Positions 1-12,472 of a DNA stretch of 64,000 nucleotides are shown here, in pieces. Under the pieces are notes generated by a model. The model was not told the origin of the DNA. It did not search any database and was given only the letters and a program-made list of their open reading frames with translations. A program made the translations under genes and the position numbers. The DNA comes from Pythium myriotylum (lineage: Eukaryota > Oomycota > Peronosporomycetes > Pythiales > Pythiaceae), in contig JALJCQ010000011.1 of assembly GCA_023091665.1 (NCBI GenBank), positions 2,418,001-2,482,000 of the forward strand, read 5' to 3'. Position 1 is the stretch's first letter, and each line of letters begins with the position of its first letter.

Positions 1-3000
1 CAAGCTGACTTCTTCATGGACTCGTGGATGCGATTCGATTGCTTGCACAAGAGTCCAACCAGGAAATTGTATCATCTGGAAGACTCTTTCACCGAGTATT
101 GCGCCGTGGTATTGAACAACAGCTGATGCAAACGAGATACACCACCGAGCATGAGACTTGGCATTCCACCCGAAAACGCGTGAATCGAGACGGAGAAGCT
201 GCTGTAGGGTCGAGTCCTGAAGTAAGATGCGTGTGCGCTCCGCACTCAAACTGATGTCTGCCCATAAGATTGCTGATGAGCTACCTAACAGACGATCAAA
301 CAAGGGCGACCGATAGAGCAATTTTTCACCACTTGACGATGTTGACGAGAGCGAGCAATCTTGAATGGCTTGTTTACACACTACGACAGCCAACTCAATT
401 GTATCGCTGTAATGATAGCACCTTGCGCGCGAAGAATCAACAAGGTGACCTAGCACGCTGAGTATCTGTATCGCAATCTCAAGGTTCCAGGCTGGCATGT
501 TATTCGTGGCGTCAGCGCTAACTAGGCGCTTCAGCGCCAAACTGCAGATTTCGTAGACACCAACTTCTTGGCTCTGGGTCAGCACCATTTCATAGCTTCC
601 GTCGTCCTTTTGCAGCTTCATTATCAGGCTTAGAGCTTCACACAGTTGTACGACAACGCTCGAGTCTTCTGCATGGATGAACTTCGTCAGTGTGTTAACT
701 ATGGCCGAGACGCTATCGCGAGCCTCATCTGCACTCCAGTTAGACATGCCAGTAACCCAAAGCAATGGAGAACTGCTAGTCATGGCGAGTCGGTTGAGGC
801 TCATTGAGAAGATTTTGGCACGATTGGACCCAGACTGCAGATGGTAAGTCATCTCCACGACATCGCCCATCATTGACTCGTCCATGGGGGCAACCAAATC
901 CGCAGCGCGCTGAGCGATCAATCGGCGGTGATTGGAGCTCCGAACTATCTCCGAGTGGTGATCAACAAGCATCATCACGATAAGCGCCGAATAAACGGTG
1001 AAGTCTCGCTTTGAGTCGCGTTGATTCAACGATGTCGATAAAAAGTCTCCCACGAGAGCATCAATGAAGTCTTCCGAACACAAAGACTTTCCAATATTCA
1101 AGCACAAGGCTAGAGTTGACTCATACGAATAGTTTCCACGCAGCAGTTTGTAGATGACAACTAGGCACTCGAGCACTATGTTGTGGGATCGGTGCCCAGC
1201 GGCCGACGCCACGCACTCTAAGCACCGAAGAGCGAGATGGAGACTTGAAGAGTCGACGCGCAGCCCTTGGTCAGCAAGTCGCTGCAACACCGCCGTCAGC
1301 GCGTTGAACAGTCTCCAACGATCAGCATTTGGAGACGGTTTACGCGAAAGAGCAATCGCGAGAGAACCAAGTACCGATTCGATAAGGCTTGCTTCCAAGC
1401 TTTCGAGTATTAAGATCTTGGTCGCGACCTCGATCCAAGCACCGTCGTTGGCACTATCAACAGTCGAATGAGAAGTCCGAAGGATCAAACCGACGAACCG
1501 GCATGCCGCGAGCACTGCGTGTTGCTCTTTCAATCCCCATTGGTCAATCATCTTGTTCAGACACGCTATCATTGCTGTCAGGGCGTCGAAAAGTCGATAT
1601 TCCTGTCTCAGTGCCGAATTTGTAGTGTCTGCATGTGACTGCAATATGCTGGCAACTGCCAAATGATAGAGTGCGTACGAACAACACATAAGGATACGCC
1701 CAAATACCCGAGCTGACAATTGCGCGTGGTCCTCTGTGGTGCTTTGTAGAATACATCGCAGATTGTTCCACACGTCTACAAAGGGTAGGAAATGTGTCGC
1801 AGTCTTCAATCGTGCCATAGCGCCTATCATGGAGCAGCTGAGTTCGAGCGAATCCACGAGATTGTCCTGATAAGTGCAGAGGAGTGAGTGGGGCTGATTA
1901 AGTCAACAGCAAAGTCACAGACCATATCGCTGGAAGACGCAAGGGATTGCTTCCACATTGTCACAAGCGCTTGCAGCATGCTTGCATTCCGTGTTCCGTC
2001 AACAGAGTGAAGAGTGTGTCTTAGCAGCAAGAAGAGCGATTCAACAACAGATTGCTCTTTGTGGCTGTACAGCGCCTTGGTTACGATTTGAACGATGCCA
2101 TTGTCGATCAACTCGAGGCGAATCGTTGGCTCCCTCTGTTCCAACAACCGTTAGCTATGGTATCGAGTTCAAGTAAAAAGAGGATTGGACCTACTACAAT
2201 TTGAAGCACTAGGTTGCACACATCGCACAAAAACGATTCACTCTCCAGACGAGACCGGATCATTCTAACAAAGTCCTTCACGAACTCCCTTGGGAAAGCC
2301 GCTCTTTCGATCGAAGCCTGATTTGAAAAATAGAATCCTAAAGCACGAACGTAGTCCCGTTGAAACGAGTCTTCACTTTTATCGAGAAAGCTTCGAGCAC
2401 CCGTCAATAAATGCGCCAACGATCTACAAACGTGGATTACACCACACTTAGTTGCTATGACCTGAATGAGGAGTAGTCGAGCTACTCACGCCCCATTCGT
2501 GACCACTCCCTTTCCACGCGGGAGCTTAGCCAATAGTCGAATCGCTCGGCGACAGCTGAGAGGGAACTGTCGACACACCATACGAAAATATGCGCAACTC
2601 TGTACAGAAGCTCACAAACGTACCTGCGTCTGTTTGTTAACAACGCTTTCGATCAAAGCTATCCCGTCGGGTTGAGTGATAGTGTCATAGGAGTTCTACG
2701 GCAAACAACAATCAACGTCAGTCTTGTGGGAAGAAAACCTCATGATTCGCATACATTGATACAAGAGACGCTTGTAATGATCGCAAGAAAGTGATCGAGA
2801 ACTTCATCAGTCGCAAAGCCAATGGATGTGGCAGCAAGACTGATAAGCAGTGGTTGATCGATTCCCACAGAAGCATCTGGAAATGTTGTAGTAAGGTGAT
2901 TCATAGCGCAGGCTGTGCTGAGGACCAACTCCTGATTGCTTGAAGACACTGCTTGTTCGAAGACACAGAAAAGTTTCGTCGTCCCACCAAAGTCTTCGAA

Positions 3001-4357
3001 AACGCTTGCGTGGGGCCTACAAAGCAGTTGTTCAGTCAAAAGCTTGAGTTTAAGAAATGTCTTTTCAAACCGACCAACCTCCATAGCAACCCCAATGCAA
3101 GGTTCTGTACTAACGTCGTAAGCTGCCGCGAGTTTCCGTCCTCTTGATTTCCTCGGTAACAAAAGTCTTTCACGATATGGTAGAACGGATCCCCCAGAAA
3201 TGATTCCACAACTTTAGCGTCTGACTATTCATGCGCCGGCAATGTTGATGAATGCATCAAGAAACTCGGACGACATTGCTTCTCACCTCGGTCAATGCCC
3301 TTGCTTGACTGCTGGCAAACAACAACAAGGAGAGCAATCGCACGGGAAATGGATTGACGTCGGATGCCTTACGACTACCAACTAGGCTTGGGTGACAGTT
3401 CCGGTCAGCGAAGCAAAAGATGACAACCAAAAGTAGCATCACTGACCGCAACACAGAAGGTAGCGCGGCGGAGGCCACGGACACGAATACGGACTGGCTC
3501 GCTCGGATATCGACTTGCGACTGGAGAACTTTCACTATCATCGCAGACAACGGCTCGCTTGGATGAAAGTCTTGCCTTACAACGATGACTTCAGAAACAC
3601 AGCTGAGACAGCGCGTGATGACCTCGGCCCGATTCATAGGTGAGACCTGCCCAGTCCCGATGATGATCACCTCAACCATTTTCTTTTTACGGGGAAAAAG
3701 CCTACCATGATCTGAGTCACGACGTCGACCAGCGCCACGCAGTTAGATAGATCGCCTAGCCGCGGCACCAGCCGCTCTAATACAAGTAACAATTGCTCCA
3801 CGCAGTCCCCTTGGCTGTGATTAGTCGAGCAACGGGCGACCAAAGTCGCGGTGCTCAAGAGATCTGACAGCGCCCTGTTCGTCAGACTTCTTTCGCGTGG
3901 GATGTGGATGTGTTTTCATACCTGCGATAGGAGGGATAGATATGTCCTCGTCACCACAAACTGTGTCTAGCGCGATTGCAGAGACTCGAAGTGACGGCAA
4001 TACGAAGTCATGGCGATCGACGTACATTGCGATTCCTCTCCAAAGCGCCTCGAAAGTACCCGTCTCCAAGAATGCCTTTACATAGTCTCTGCGAGAGTCT
4101 GTTGAGCCTTTGTCTTCCAGGACAATGAGCAACGTGCGAACGGCGCACAGCATGACTGAGTAGCTCTGCTTCTGAGTGGAGATCGCATGGAGAAGAAGTC
4201 CCACCCGGGCGTCAACCTCAATCGCCCCTTCTGTGCCATCACCATCGCGAGCGTCCATTTTACTTGACGCAGGGTTCGTCGTTGAAGTTGCTGACTGAAG
4301 TGAAGGGTCCCTTGGTCGGAGCGATGGCGTTTCAAAGTTAGATACGGAGCTATCCAT
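1..4357 (-). CDS. Large helical-repeat protein, 3' end outside window
   Basis: A multi-exon minus-strand gene whose first exon starts at the ATG at 4357 (MDSSVSNFE) and whose last visible exon is still open at base 1. Exons were followed by reading frame and GT-AG sites: about 4357-3960, then frames around 3860-3715, 3660-3430, 3160-2760, 2420-2180 and 2147-1860, and a final long frame from roughly 1800 to base 1. One intron fits at about 3715-3657. The product is rich in Leu, Ala, Val and Ser, with repeated amphipathic helices (for example AVRTLLIVLEDKG and SNCVALVDVV), no signal peptide and no catalytic motif, so it looks like an ARM/HEAT-type scaffold of well over 1000 residues. A large nucleoporin of the Nup188/Nup205 kind is one possibility, but that is only a guess from size and helical character. 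I do not recognise the family. Confidence 0.6.
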
Positions 4358-4701
4358 ACCATCGATTCAACACGCACTTGGTCGAGGAGAGCTACGGACG
4401 TACTTGGCCAAAAAAATCGCCGGAATCGATTCGTGGCACAGTTCTGTGTGCATATGGTGATTCTAAATGTGCATCCACATTAACCAATGTTCCGCCGCAC
4501 AATCGTATTGATTGTCTCCCAAGTTTCCACTGATGACTTCTTCGTGCAGACTGCATTGTGGCTTCACGAATCGCCAGTGTGTGAGCATAAAATGTAGCAG
4601 TTTGTAGAGAAGAGGGGAGAGAGGAATCGTAGTGTTTTTGTGTGAAAAGGTCCCTTGCTGCGATTGGATAAACCTTTTTGCTCACCCACATTGGTCACTA
4701 T
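4358..4701. other. Spacer between two minus-strand genes
   Basis: This 344-bp stretch lies downstream of KAE1 and upstream of the large helical-repeat gene. It should hold the KAE1 3' end and the promoter of the other gene. I see no ORF that looks coding and no repeat. Confidence 0.5.
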
Positions 4702-6179
4702 TTAGTCGTCACGCCACACGACGTGGACTTCGTCCGTACGGAATCTAACCATGTCCAAGGAGATCGTCAGTCACCTCTATCACATTACGAATGTGTGTGT
4801 CAGAACGAGAATCGTACCGTTGTGTGCAAGTCGCCTCCTCTAGGGGGGTGATGTTGGCGTACTGATACTCGAGTACACCGGCTTGGGCGATCATAGCGCC
4901 GTTGTCGATACAGTAGCGGTGGTCCATTGCGCAAACACGGCCATTGCGATCTTTGGCCATGATCTCCATCATTTGCTGGAGCCGCAAATTGCACCCAACG
5001 CCACCTACAATCAGAACTTCCGACTGACCGCAGTGTGCCATCGCTCTTTCCGTGATCTCCACCTAGCAAACATTCAATCGTTAGCTTCGTTCACTGAGAT
5101 CGCAGACCTCACTTGATCTTTCGTACGAGCATTGCGAAGATCGTCTCCTGTAGTGAGTAGCACAGGTCCGCCTTAGTGCACTCTCCAGCATCGAGCTTCG
5201 CCCTGGTTGACAGCACAAAGGCCTCAGACGGTCAGCTTCAACTTGACAAACTACATGAACAAACTCACTTGGCTTCTTTCTCGATGAAAGTCGACAGCCC
5301 CGAGAACGACACGTCCATGCCCTTGACGATGTAAGGCAGTTCGATGAACTGTTTGCCTCTGTCCAACCAAGCAGTGAGTTCTCAAATCCCCACCAACCCG
5401 ACCACAACTAGCAATGAACCTACTCTCGAGCCAACACTTCGATGTTGTAGCCTGGACTCGGGTCATTCGACAGGCCGATCACGCGGGCGAAGCGGTCGAG
5501 GCAGTTGCCCACAGCGATGTCAATCGTCTCGCCAAAAATGCGGTAGCTATATGTTTAACCAAGCACAACCACAATACTAAGTCCGCGTCGTTTAACCAAG
5601 GGATATGCATCCATCGCAGAACGCACCGCTGCATCGAGTACGCGATGACCTGCGTGTTGCCGCCACTGACGTACAGCACGACCGGGTCGTTGGACTTGGT
5701 CACCGTGCGGCCCATCTCGATGTCTACACACACGAGCATAAAACATCTCAGCCACTTTTCACCACCTCCATCCATACAAAAACCAAGAACCCACGGCCGA
5801 CGCAGTGGTTGACGCCCACGAGCGGTTTCTTCCAGAGCAGCGAGAGCATGCGCGCGCAGACGGCGGCCGAGCGCAGTGGACCGCCCATGCCCGGGCCCTT
5901 GGTGTAGCAGATGCAGTCGAGATCCTTCGGAGAGACATTGGCCTCGAGCAGCGCCGCGCGCACGATGCCGACGGCGTGGTTCTGGTGGTGCCACGCCGTC
6001 TCGCGCGGCAGGAAGCCCTGGCCGGGCGGCGTGATGTAGGTCTTGCGTGGGTTCGAGAGGATCTCGGTCTCGCCGTCGCGGCGGTAGCGGATGATGCCCA
6101 CGCCGAGCTTGTTGGCGCTGCCCTCAATGCCGAGCGCGAGCACGTCGCCGTCCTTGCGCAGCGGCTTCTGCATCACCAT
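4702..6179 (-). CDS. KAE1: KEOPS subunit Kae1/OSGEP, tRNA threonylcarbamoyladenosine transferase
   Basis: Kae1 is the catalytic subunit of the KEOPS complex, which transfers the threonylcarbamoyl group to A37 of ANN-decoding tRNAs. Seven exons join into a collinear protein. Exon 1 starts at 6179 ([12 protein letters not shown]; a second ATG at 6173 is possible) and carries the ASKHA-fold start [11 protein letters not shown] and the metal-binding HHQNH. Later exons give [54 protein letters not shown] and the second metal site [12 protein letters not shown]. The last intron is 4745-4817, and exon 7 supplies the conserved C-terminus [13 protein letters not shown], with stop at 4702-4704. Intron 1 is 5724-5794. 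A reading that stops at 4745 would miss the true end. This is the cytosolic/nuclear form, not the mitochondrial Qri7 type, as it lacks a targeting extension. It shares a 149-bp divergent promoter with the phosphatase gene. Confidence 0.95.
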
Positions 6180-6328
6180 GGGTCTTGCCTTGTTCCAAGA
6201 TGCCGATGGCGGCGGTGTCAACAAGAGTTCGCGACGTTGGATTGGATGAAAAGCAATTTTAACAAGTGATGATTGGAAGAAAATGGAAGTTGAGCTCTTC
6301 AACAGCGTCGAGGTCACAGGGGCTCGGA
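6180..6328. promoter_or_regulatory. Divergent promoter, KAE1 / PhoD-like gene
   Basis: Only 149 bp separate the two start codons, so transcription in both directions must begin here or inside the 5' ends. No clear Inr/FPR core was recognised. Confidence 0.4.
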
Positions 6329-8062
6329 ATGATGACCCGAAGGACGAAGCTCGTGGCCGCTGCGCTGTGCGCAGTGGGTATGAAGGGCGCTGAGGCTGCT
6401 GTTGGCGTAGAGGAAATCGCGGTTCCGCTGCAGCGTGTGGCGTTTGGGTCCTGCAATCACCAGTCGCTCGCGCAGGATCTGTGGTCGACGGTGCTGGCGA
6501 GCGAGCCTCAGCTCTGGATCTGGATGGGCGACGCGGTGAGTTCCGATTGCTCTGTTCAGCTGGAAATGCTTGCTGACAGTCTAGTAATGACGGTGGAGGA
6601 CACAGATCTACGGTGATTACAAGGAGTACTGGGAGCTCAAGACGTACTTGCCTCCGTTCCGAGCGTTCCGTGAAGCCACTCCTACAATGCTTCGAGACAA
6701 GTACTCGTGAGTGACACTTCCATCGTTTAGATGATGGCTCTATTGTCCAGCTCACTAGAGTACAGAATGCAGCTAAATGACTCCGAGTATTCGGCACTCC
6801 GCCAACGTGTTCCAGTGGTTGGCGTCTGGGACGACCACGACTACGGTAGGTTTGTTCGTATCTCCTACTTCGTCCACCGGGTGTTAACTGGCTCGCGCTC
6901 AATACGTTGTAGGTATCAACGATGGTGACAGAACGTATTCGTATCGAAAGCAAAGCCAACAACTGTTCTTGGATTTCCTCGGAGAGCCATCCGCCTCGTC
7001 TCGGCGTGACCAAGAGGGAGTATACACATCCTACACAATCGGGTCTGGGGATCAGACAGTGAAGATCCTTCTGCTCGACGTCAGGTACGCCCAGTCATAA
7101 CGCCATTGATGCTACCGTAGCGTCTGAACCCCCCCCAATTCACGAACAGATACCACAAGGATCCCTATGGTACACAGGATGGGGATTTCCTCGGGTCGAC
7201 TCAGTGGCAGTGGCTTAAAGACGAGCTTGCGTCATCCTCCGCAGCTTTCAATATTATCGTCTCCGGCGTGCAGATTCTACCGCAAGATCGGTTCTACGGA
7301 GGCGAAGACTGGAGCCGGTTCCCACTTCAGCGGGAACGACTGATCAACTTGATCCTGACTTCGAGCGTTCGCGGTGTGATACTTTTGAGGTAACGGTTTC
7401 TCTCCTCTGTGATTCGGAACGGACGACTTACCGCCGCTGCAAGTGGTGATGTTCATTACGCAGAAATCAATCAAGTGCAGTGCGAAGAGTTCAACTCGAT
7501 CCTGACAGAAGTCACCAGCTCAGGCATGACTCACAGTTGGGTGAGTGCCCGTCTCGTTCACAATCGGAGTGCGTCTTTCTTCACTGACTGGTCGTTACTT
7601 CACTTGAAGGATACATCTAATATATTCGACTCGATCATCGTCCGCGCAGGCAACCTGTTGCTTCCGTGGGAATACCGACCGCATCGAAATGCATTCTACG
7701 GGGGCAAGAACTTCGGCGAGATTGAATTTGACTGGGATTCCAAACCGCTCGCCACAGCAACTGTGCGAGTTCGAGGAGAAGATGGAATGGTGAAACTTAA
7801 GCATACGTTCTCTTCTCACTTTGCCGAACATACCGGTGAAGACCCGGGGAGGACCTGCAAGCCAATTCAACCCGCATCCCTCCCAGTCGTTCTCACTCGA
7901 CGCCTGGCACTCGTCGGATTCGTTGGGTTATTCATTGGTGGGATCGTCGCAGTCGCGCTGGCCCTGATAGCACTACTGGTTCTCATCTTCCGACGCTCGT
8001 ACTACTTCATGATGGACTTGGAGCGAAGGCTGTTTGATCACGGCTACCAGAAACTCGATTAG
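6329..8062 (+). CDS. PhoD-like metallophosphatase, membrane-anchored
   Basis: A PhoD/alkaline phosphatase D-like metallophosphoesterase. The chosen ATG at 6329 ([17 protein letters not shown]) gives a good signal peptide ending near AEA; the ATG at 6266 would place 21 residues before it. At least five short introns are visible, such as 6536-6605 and about 6708-6753, the latter joining TMLRDKYS to [10 protein letters not shown]. Family motifs in order are [52 protein letters not shown] and [11 protein letters not shown]. These are the expected Asp/His metal ligands. Near the C-terminus is a 25-residue membrane segment (about 7895-7990, [20 protein letters not shown]) followed by a short basic tail, so the catalytic domain should face the lumen or outside. 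The exact phosphodiester substrate is unknown. Confidence 0.88.
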
Positions 8063-8234
8063 ATGACCTGCTGTAGCCATGTCTTCCTCAACACATAACT
8101 GTTAGAAAACGTTTGGATCTCGAACCGTCGCGATGAGTATGGAAAAAATATCGAAGCGTGGATGGATCCTGGTTCACGCCTGACACGCTCACAAAGAAAT
8201 CATCAGTGCTTTGCTTGTGGCGAAGAACGAGATC

Positions 8235-9173
8235 ATGAAGATCCTCGCAGCTCTGATCGTCTCCGCTGCTTCCTGTGTTCGTGCAGTCGTGGGCGACTTT
8301 AATCAGTGCCTCGGCGTGGAGATCAGCCGGCTACCGGAGATCGACAACTGCAGCATTCTCTATGACGCATGCCAGATCGGCGTGAGCAAACTCAACGTGC
8401 AGCTCAAGATGCCAATGAACAAGATCTTCCATCCGGTCAGCATCGTGTCTGCGACCGAGTCGAAAGCCAAGGGCTCGAAGGAGAGCATGGTGGCCATGCT
8501 CGTCCAGCTCTCCCCGATCGAGCGATGCGTGCACAAGTTTGCGATTCCCATCAGCACTGATGATAAGTACGTGCATATTCCAGCTTTTTTGGTGAAAGGA
8601 GCGGTGCCGCTCATCGGGACGAACTGCGATAGGTGCACGTTCGACATGGCCAAAATGGAGATCTACAGCATCCTCGTGCGACAAGACAAACCGTCGGCGC
8701 TGTGGTCTCTCGACGGATACAAGCACCACGCTCTCTCTGGTATGGCCCCTCGTTTGTGTTGCCCTGGTGCCTAAATGTCATCGTTACACCATGTTGGTGA
8801 TCACACAGATGAAGACCGCAGGCAGATCGTGACCGAGTACAAGAACGGAAACTTTTACGGTAGCAACCTCGCTATCGGCATCTTCGATACGCCGAACCTG
8901 CCGGCTGAAGCTGCAAGCGATTCCTCGGACAGCAAGTTCACGAGGTCGCCGGTCGCATTGTTTGCTGTGATTGCGTCGGCGACTGTGTCTATCGGGCTGC
9001 TATTCCACCACCGACGCCGACTTCATAATGGGTACGCGCCCATAGTCATCCTGAAGCGAGGCCAACTTCAAGCCAAGAACATGGTTCGTCCGAGCGCTCG
9101 ACCACGCGAGCCGTCAGCCACAAGCGAGGAGATCTCGCTCAAACAGGAGGCGACCGAGCGGTACGCCGTGTAA
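8235..9173 (+). CDS. Type I membrane protein of unknown function
   Basis: Not recognised. The ATG at 8235 begins a clear signal peptide (MKILAALIVSAASCVRA). The lumenal part has spaced cysteines (CLGVE, NCSILYDAC, RCVHKF, NCDRCTFD), which suggests disulfides. One intron (8740-8808) joins HHALS to DEDRRQIVTEYKNG in frame; reading through it would stop at 8774. A single membrane segment lies at about 8955-9010 (VALFAVIASATVSIGLLF) and is followed by HHRRR and a roughly 55-residue basic, Ser/Glu-rich tail. The topology is that of a single-pass receptor or secretory-pathway protein. It converges on VTI1 with 98 bp between stop codons. Confidence 0.75.
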
Positions 9174-9271
9174 AAACAAAGTGGAGGTGGAGCGGTAGTG
9201 TGTGCGTGTGAATAAAGAATGAGCTGTGATTGCACGGGAAAAGACGAAGGCTCCTCTGGGCTGCTGCTAGA

Positions 9272-10271
9272 TTACTTTTTGAAAATGCCAAAGTAAATCA
9301 CGAGGATGATAGCCAGGCCGATAAAGCACGCAGCAAAAGTCAACGCACGCTGTTGCCGCTTGTCGCGCGCAGACATACGGCCGACGATGTTACCGCCACG
9401 ACGCGCCATGTCGTTGACGTTCTTGACTTTGTTGTGGGCCGCCTGGATCTTCTCGCGGTTGCGGCCGAGCTCGTCGGTGATGGCGAGCGCTGAACATCAA
9501 GAGGTGAAATCAGCTACGATCAAGCAGCAGCCATAGCGTCATGTATGTAAACCGTACCAACTTCCTCGGTCTCGGCGACCGTTCTTCTTGCGGCATCCAG
9601 CTTGTCCGTGGTTCCCTTCATCCTGCAACGCGAGCACAGTCAGCTCACTTCCCAATGTCTCATACAACCACGACATCGCGTACTTGTCCGTCGCAGCCTT
9701 CATGCGGTTGCGGTGATCCGCCGAGGACATCTTCCGACAACAAGCAAAACCTCAGTCCACTTGAACTCCCAAGACCACTCGCCCTCTCGACTCCACTCAC
9801 CGCCAGGTCGTCGCGGTCGCCAAAGAGACCTTCGCGCTCCTCCTTCTCCTTGATCTTCTTATGGTCGTCCGCGAGCGACGCCAGACTCTTCTTGTACTGG
9901 TCCACCTTCTTCGACAGCTCGCGGCGCGTCGCGGCGTCCAGACTGCGCACCTCGAGCTCCATCTGCTGGATCTACCAAAGCCAGCGCCTTCGTCATGAGC
10001 GACACAGACCACCGTCCACAAACCAAAACCCAAACTCGACCGTACCAACTGGTTGGCCTGCGTGAGCAGTCCGCTGATGTGGACGATGCTCGCCTTCTTC
10101 TTGTCTGCGCACCAACGCGGTGAGTCCAATTCGCCACGCCGATCCAACGACTCCGCGCCGACGCGCCGCACCTTTCTGGTCCTCGTACGTGGCGACCTCG
10201 CTGATCTTCTTGGAGATGTCGCTCGCCAGCGCGCGGTATTCCTCGTCGTAGCCATCGAAGATCGACGTCAT
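9272..10271 (-). CDS. VTI1: v-SNARE Vti1
   Basis: Vti1 is a Qb-SNARE of Golgi-endosome-vacuole fusion. The ATG at 10271 begins MTSIFDGYDEEYRALASDI, the N-terminal helical domain. Separate exons follow with KKASIVHISGLLTQANQL and MELEVRSLDAATRRELSKKV. The SNARE motif comes from the exons at about 9630-9490 and 9485-9272: LDAARRTVAETEE, ALAITDELGRNREKIQ, then NKVKNVNDMARRGGN. The C-terminal anchor ALTFAACFIGLAIILVIYFG ends in IFKK, with the stop at 9272-9274. Introns are several and short. The central SNARE layer residue lies in or next to the DELGRNRE stretch. Length (about 220 residues) and order match the family. It is divergent from a small membrane protein gene. Confidence 0.88.
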
Positions 10272-10539
10272 GGCCGCTGCCTGAGGGTTTCTCTTGAGCA
10301 GTTCAGCCGCGCCAACGTTGGTCCGCTTGTTACGTTGCGGAAGGGAAAAAGTGGGTACGGTAAAAATAACCCATCGGAGGGTACGGTACGTACCCCTGGG
10401 CGAAAACTGGCTGAAACCGGATGTTTGCTGGGCGAACTTAGGGCTGTTAAGTACGCACCCCCTTGCCACTTGTCACGCGGACACGAGTTGCAAGTTGCCC
10501 TTTGTCATTGGGGCCATTCCGGAATCCCTGCCCAAGAGG
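10272..10539. promoter_or_regulatory. Divergent promoter, VTI1 / membrane protein
   Basis: This 268-bp region lies between divergent start codons. It contains clustered GGTACG/GTACGTAC palindromes near 10377-10395. A TTTGTCATTGGGGCCATT stretch at about 10500-10517 resembles an oomycete Inr for the rightward gene. Confidence 0.35.
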
Positions 10540-11124
10540 ATGCGCCGCTTCTTGCTGCTGTTGGCGCTGCTCGTGCTGCTCGCGCTGAGCGGCCAGACCG
10601 TCCAGGCCAAGGCCGAGCAGTCGGACGAGCTGCTCGCCGAGGAAGTCGTGGAAGAGACGGTGGACGCCACCGCCAAGCAAAAGCCCACTCAGCCGCAGCT
10701 CTCGCCCGAGGCGTTCGCCAAGATCTTTGAAAAGCTCTCGAACAAGTGCCAGAAAGAGATCGAGGCCAACCCGACGGACCCGGAGAAGCTCTCGCCGCGC
10801 TGCCGCTCGGAGCTCGGACGCAAGATCGAGCGCCACCTCCAGCGCGAGAAGGAAGGCCCGAAAGAGCCTAAGAAGCAGCAAAAGCCCAAGGAGACCAAGC
10901 CCAAGAAGAAGAAGAAGGTCAAGCAGACGCGCGCCCAGAAGGAAGCGGCCGCGGCGCTCAAGAAGGAGGAGGAGTACTACCAGACCGTCAAGATCATCGT
11001 TGGCTTCGTTGCCACTCTGATTGCGATTGTGCTCGGTACCACCTGCGTCATTAACCGCAAGCTCAAGGCTGCCGGCATGTACTACCCCGCGGACCCTGCT
11101 GCGCCTGCCACGGGCTGCTGCTAG
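10540..11124 (+). CDS. Small lysine-rich membrane protein
   Basis: A single-exon 194-residue protein, not recognised. The ATG at 10540 starts a strong signal peptide (MRRFLLLLALLVLLALSGQ ending near VQA). A lumenal Glu-rich segment follows, then two cysteines (KCQKEI, SPRCRSEL). A long lysine-rich run (about 10850-10930, KPKETKPKKKKKVKQ) is likely an alpha-helical charged stalk. A membrane segment follows (VKIIVGFVATLIAIVLGTTCVI), then a short tail with MYYPADPAAP and a CysCys end. An ER or Golgi single-pass protein is plausible. The reverse frames through the Lys-rich part are by-products of AAG/CTT codon use. Confidence 0.7.
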   Translation: MRRFLLLLALLVLLALSGQTVQAKAEQSDELLAEEVVEETVDATAKQKPTQPQLSPEAFAKIFEKLSNKCQKEIEANPTDPEKLSPRCRSELGRKIERHLQREKEGPKEPKKQQKPKETKPKKKKKVKQTRAQKEAAAALKKEEEYYQTVKIIVGFVATLIAIVLGTTCVINRKLKAAGMYYPADPAAPATGCC

Positions 11125-11313
11125 ACTGCTAGGAAGTAGATGGGCGTTGAACTCATTAGGACGAGCCCTTTGTTTGAAGTTAAAGCGAATGTATTTTGTC
11201 TTTGAATTCGAAGAGTTGCAATCTACGAAGCTGGGAAATCTCTAGGTGTATTTTTTTCCCCTCGCTCGCGTTCAGTTCCGAGTTTCATATACACAGACTT
11301 GCTAGCTGCGTGG

Positions 11314-12472
11314 TTACAGTGAGGTAACAGTTCCCTGAGTCGGTCCCTTGGTCTTCACCAGCGGGATGCCTTCCTCAAGCGACTTCGAACTCATGTCCTG
11401 GACAACGTCGCCGGTTTTGTGCTTCTCCGACAAGATGATGACTCCCGCGACCGTCGTGATGATACTTACGGGATATAAGCACGACTGCCACCACGCATCC
11501 ATGCCAGAGGTCTCGTGGAAGAAGATCATGCCGCTGAGCGAGCCGATGATAATCAGGAAGGCTTCGTAAATCGCAACGAGATAGATAGCCTCGTAGTCCT
11601 TGAGACCTTGGTCCAAGACGTAGATGCCGCCGCCGGCTGAGGAGAGTGCGCAGATGATGATGATGTACGTCTCCGCATGGCCCCAGACAGCGCCGCCTTC
11701 TCCGAGAAGCTCCACAGACGACTAAGGAAGACCACAAACGCAATAAGTCCATCATATTTCGTTCAGGAGGTATTCGCACAACCCCGAGACATACCTTGAG
11801 GAAGAACAGGTTCCCGCCAATCAACCCAGAAAGCGCGCCGTACGCGAATCTTCTCGACGCGCTTCGACGATCAAACGTGCAGATGACCCACGTGAGCTGC
11901 AAAATATCCCCCACCAGTCAGAAACCCAACGCACAGTACGCGAGTTGCAAATAAAGCCGAACGTACGAAAATACCCGCGCCGGTCGCGAGAATGGTGTAG
12001 TAGATGAACACCCAGCTCGTGAAGAGCGCGTAGATCTCGATGCTCGAGTGCTCCGGCGTCGCGTGGCTGCCCGAGATGCCCACAAGCGCGCAGCCGAGCA
12101 CGATGACGGCCGAGCCCTTGAGGTCGTGGATCGAGAGCTTCTCGCCGAGTACATACGGCGCGAGCACGATGTTCCACACGACGCTGCAGCCGGCCATGGG
12201 TGCAAGGATCGACTAGGGGAGACACACACACCATCGTCAGTGCAATGAGACTACGAGCATGCGACCCCATGCAGCGGTACCTGCGCCGCGTAGGCGTAGC
12301 TCATGGCGTCAAAGATCGGGTTGAGCAGGAAGACGCAGAGCGTGGCGGCCGCCTTGACGGAGAGCGGATTCGACGACGTGTGTGCGAGCTTGAGGAAGAC
12401 CTTGCCGAGCGTGCCGAAGAGCGTGGCCGCCAGCGAGAGCGAGACGCCGAGTATCCAGAGGCTGTCGGTCAT
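11314..12472 (-). CDS. NIPA-like transporter of the DMT superfamily
   Basis: A multi-pass membrane protein built from four exons. Exon 1 starts at the ATG at 12472 (MTDSLWILGVSLSLAATLFG) and includes FDAMSYAYAAQ. Exon 2 carries LAPMAGCSVVWNIVLAPYVLGEKL and HDLKGSAVIVLGCALVGISG, the pattern of NIPA/DMT permeases (small residues, P-x-G-x-x-S and LGE-x-L). Exon 3 has LTWVICTFDRRS and GALSGLIGGNLFFLK. Exon 4 ends in AGVIILSEKHKTG and a short hydrophilic tail, with stop at 11314. About nine hydrophobic helices are visible. NIPA proteins transport magnesium in animals; that substrate is inferred from family membership only. An in-frame ATG 13 codons upstream (12511) is a weaker start. Confidence 0.75.
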
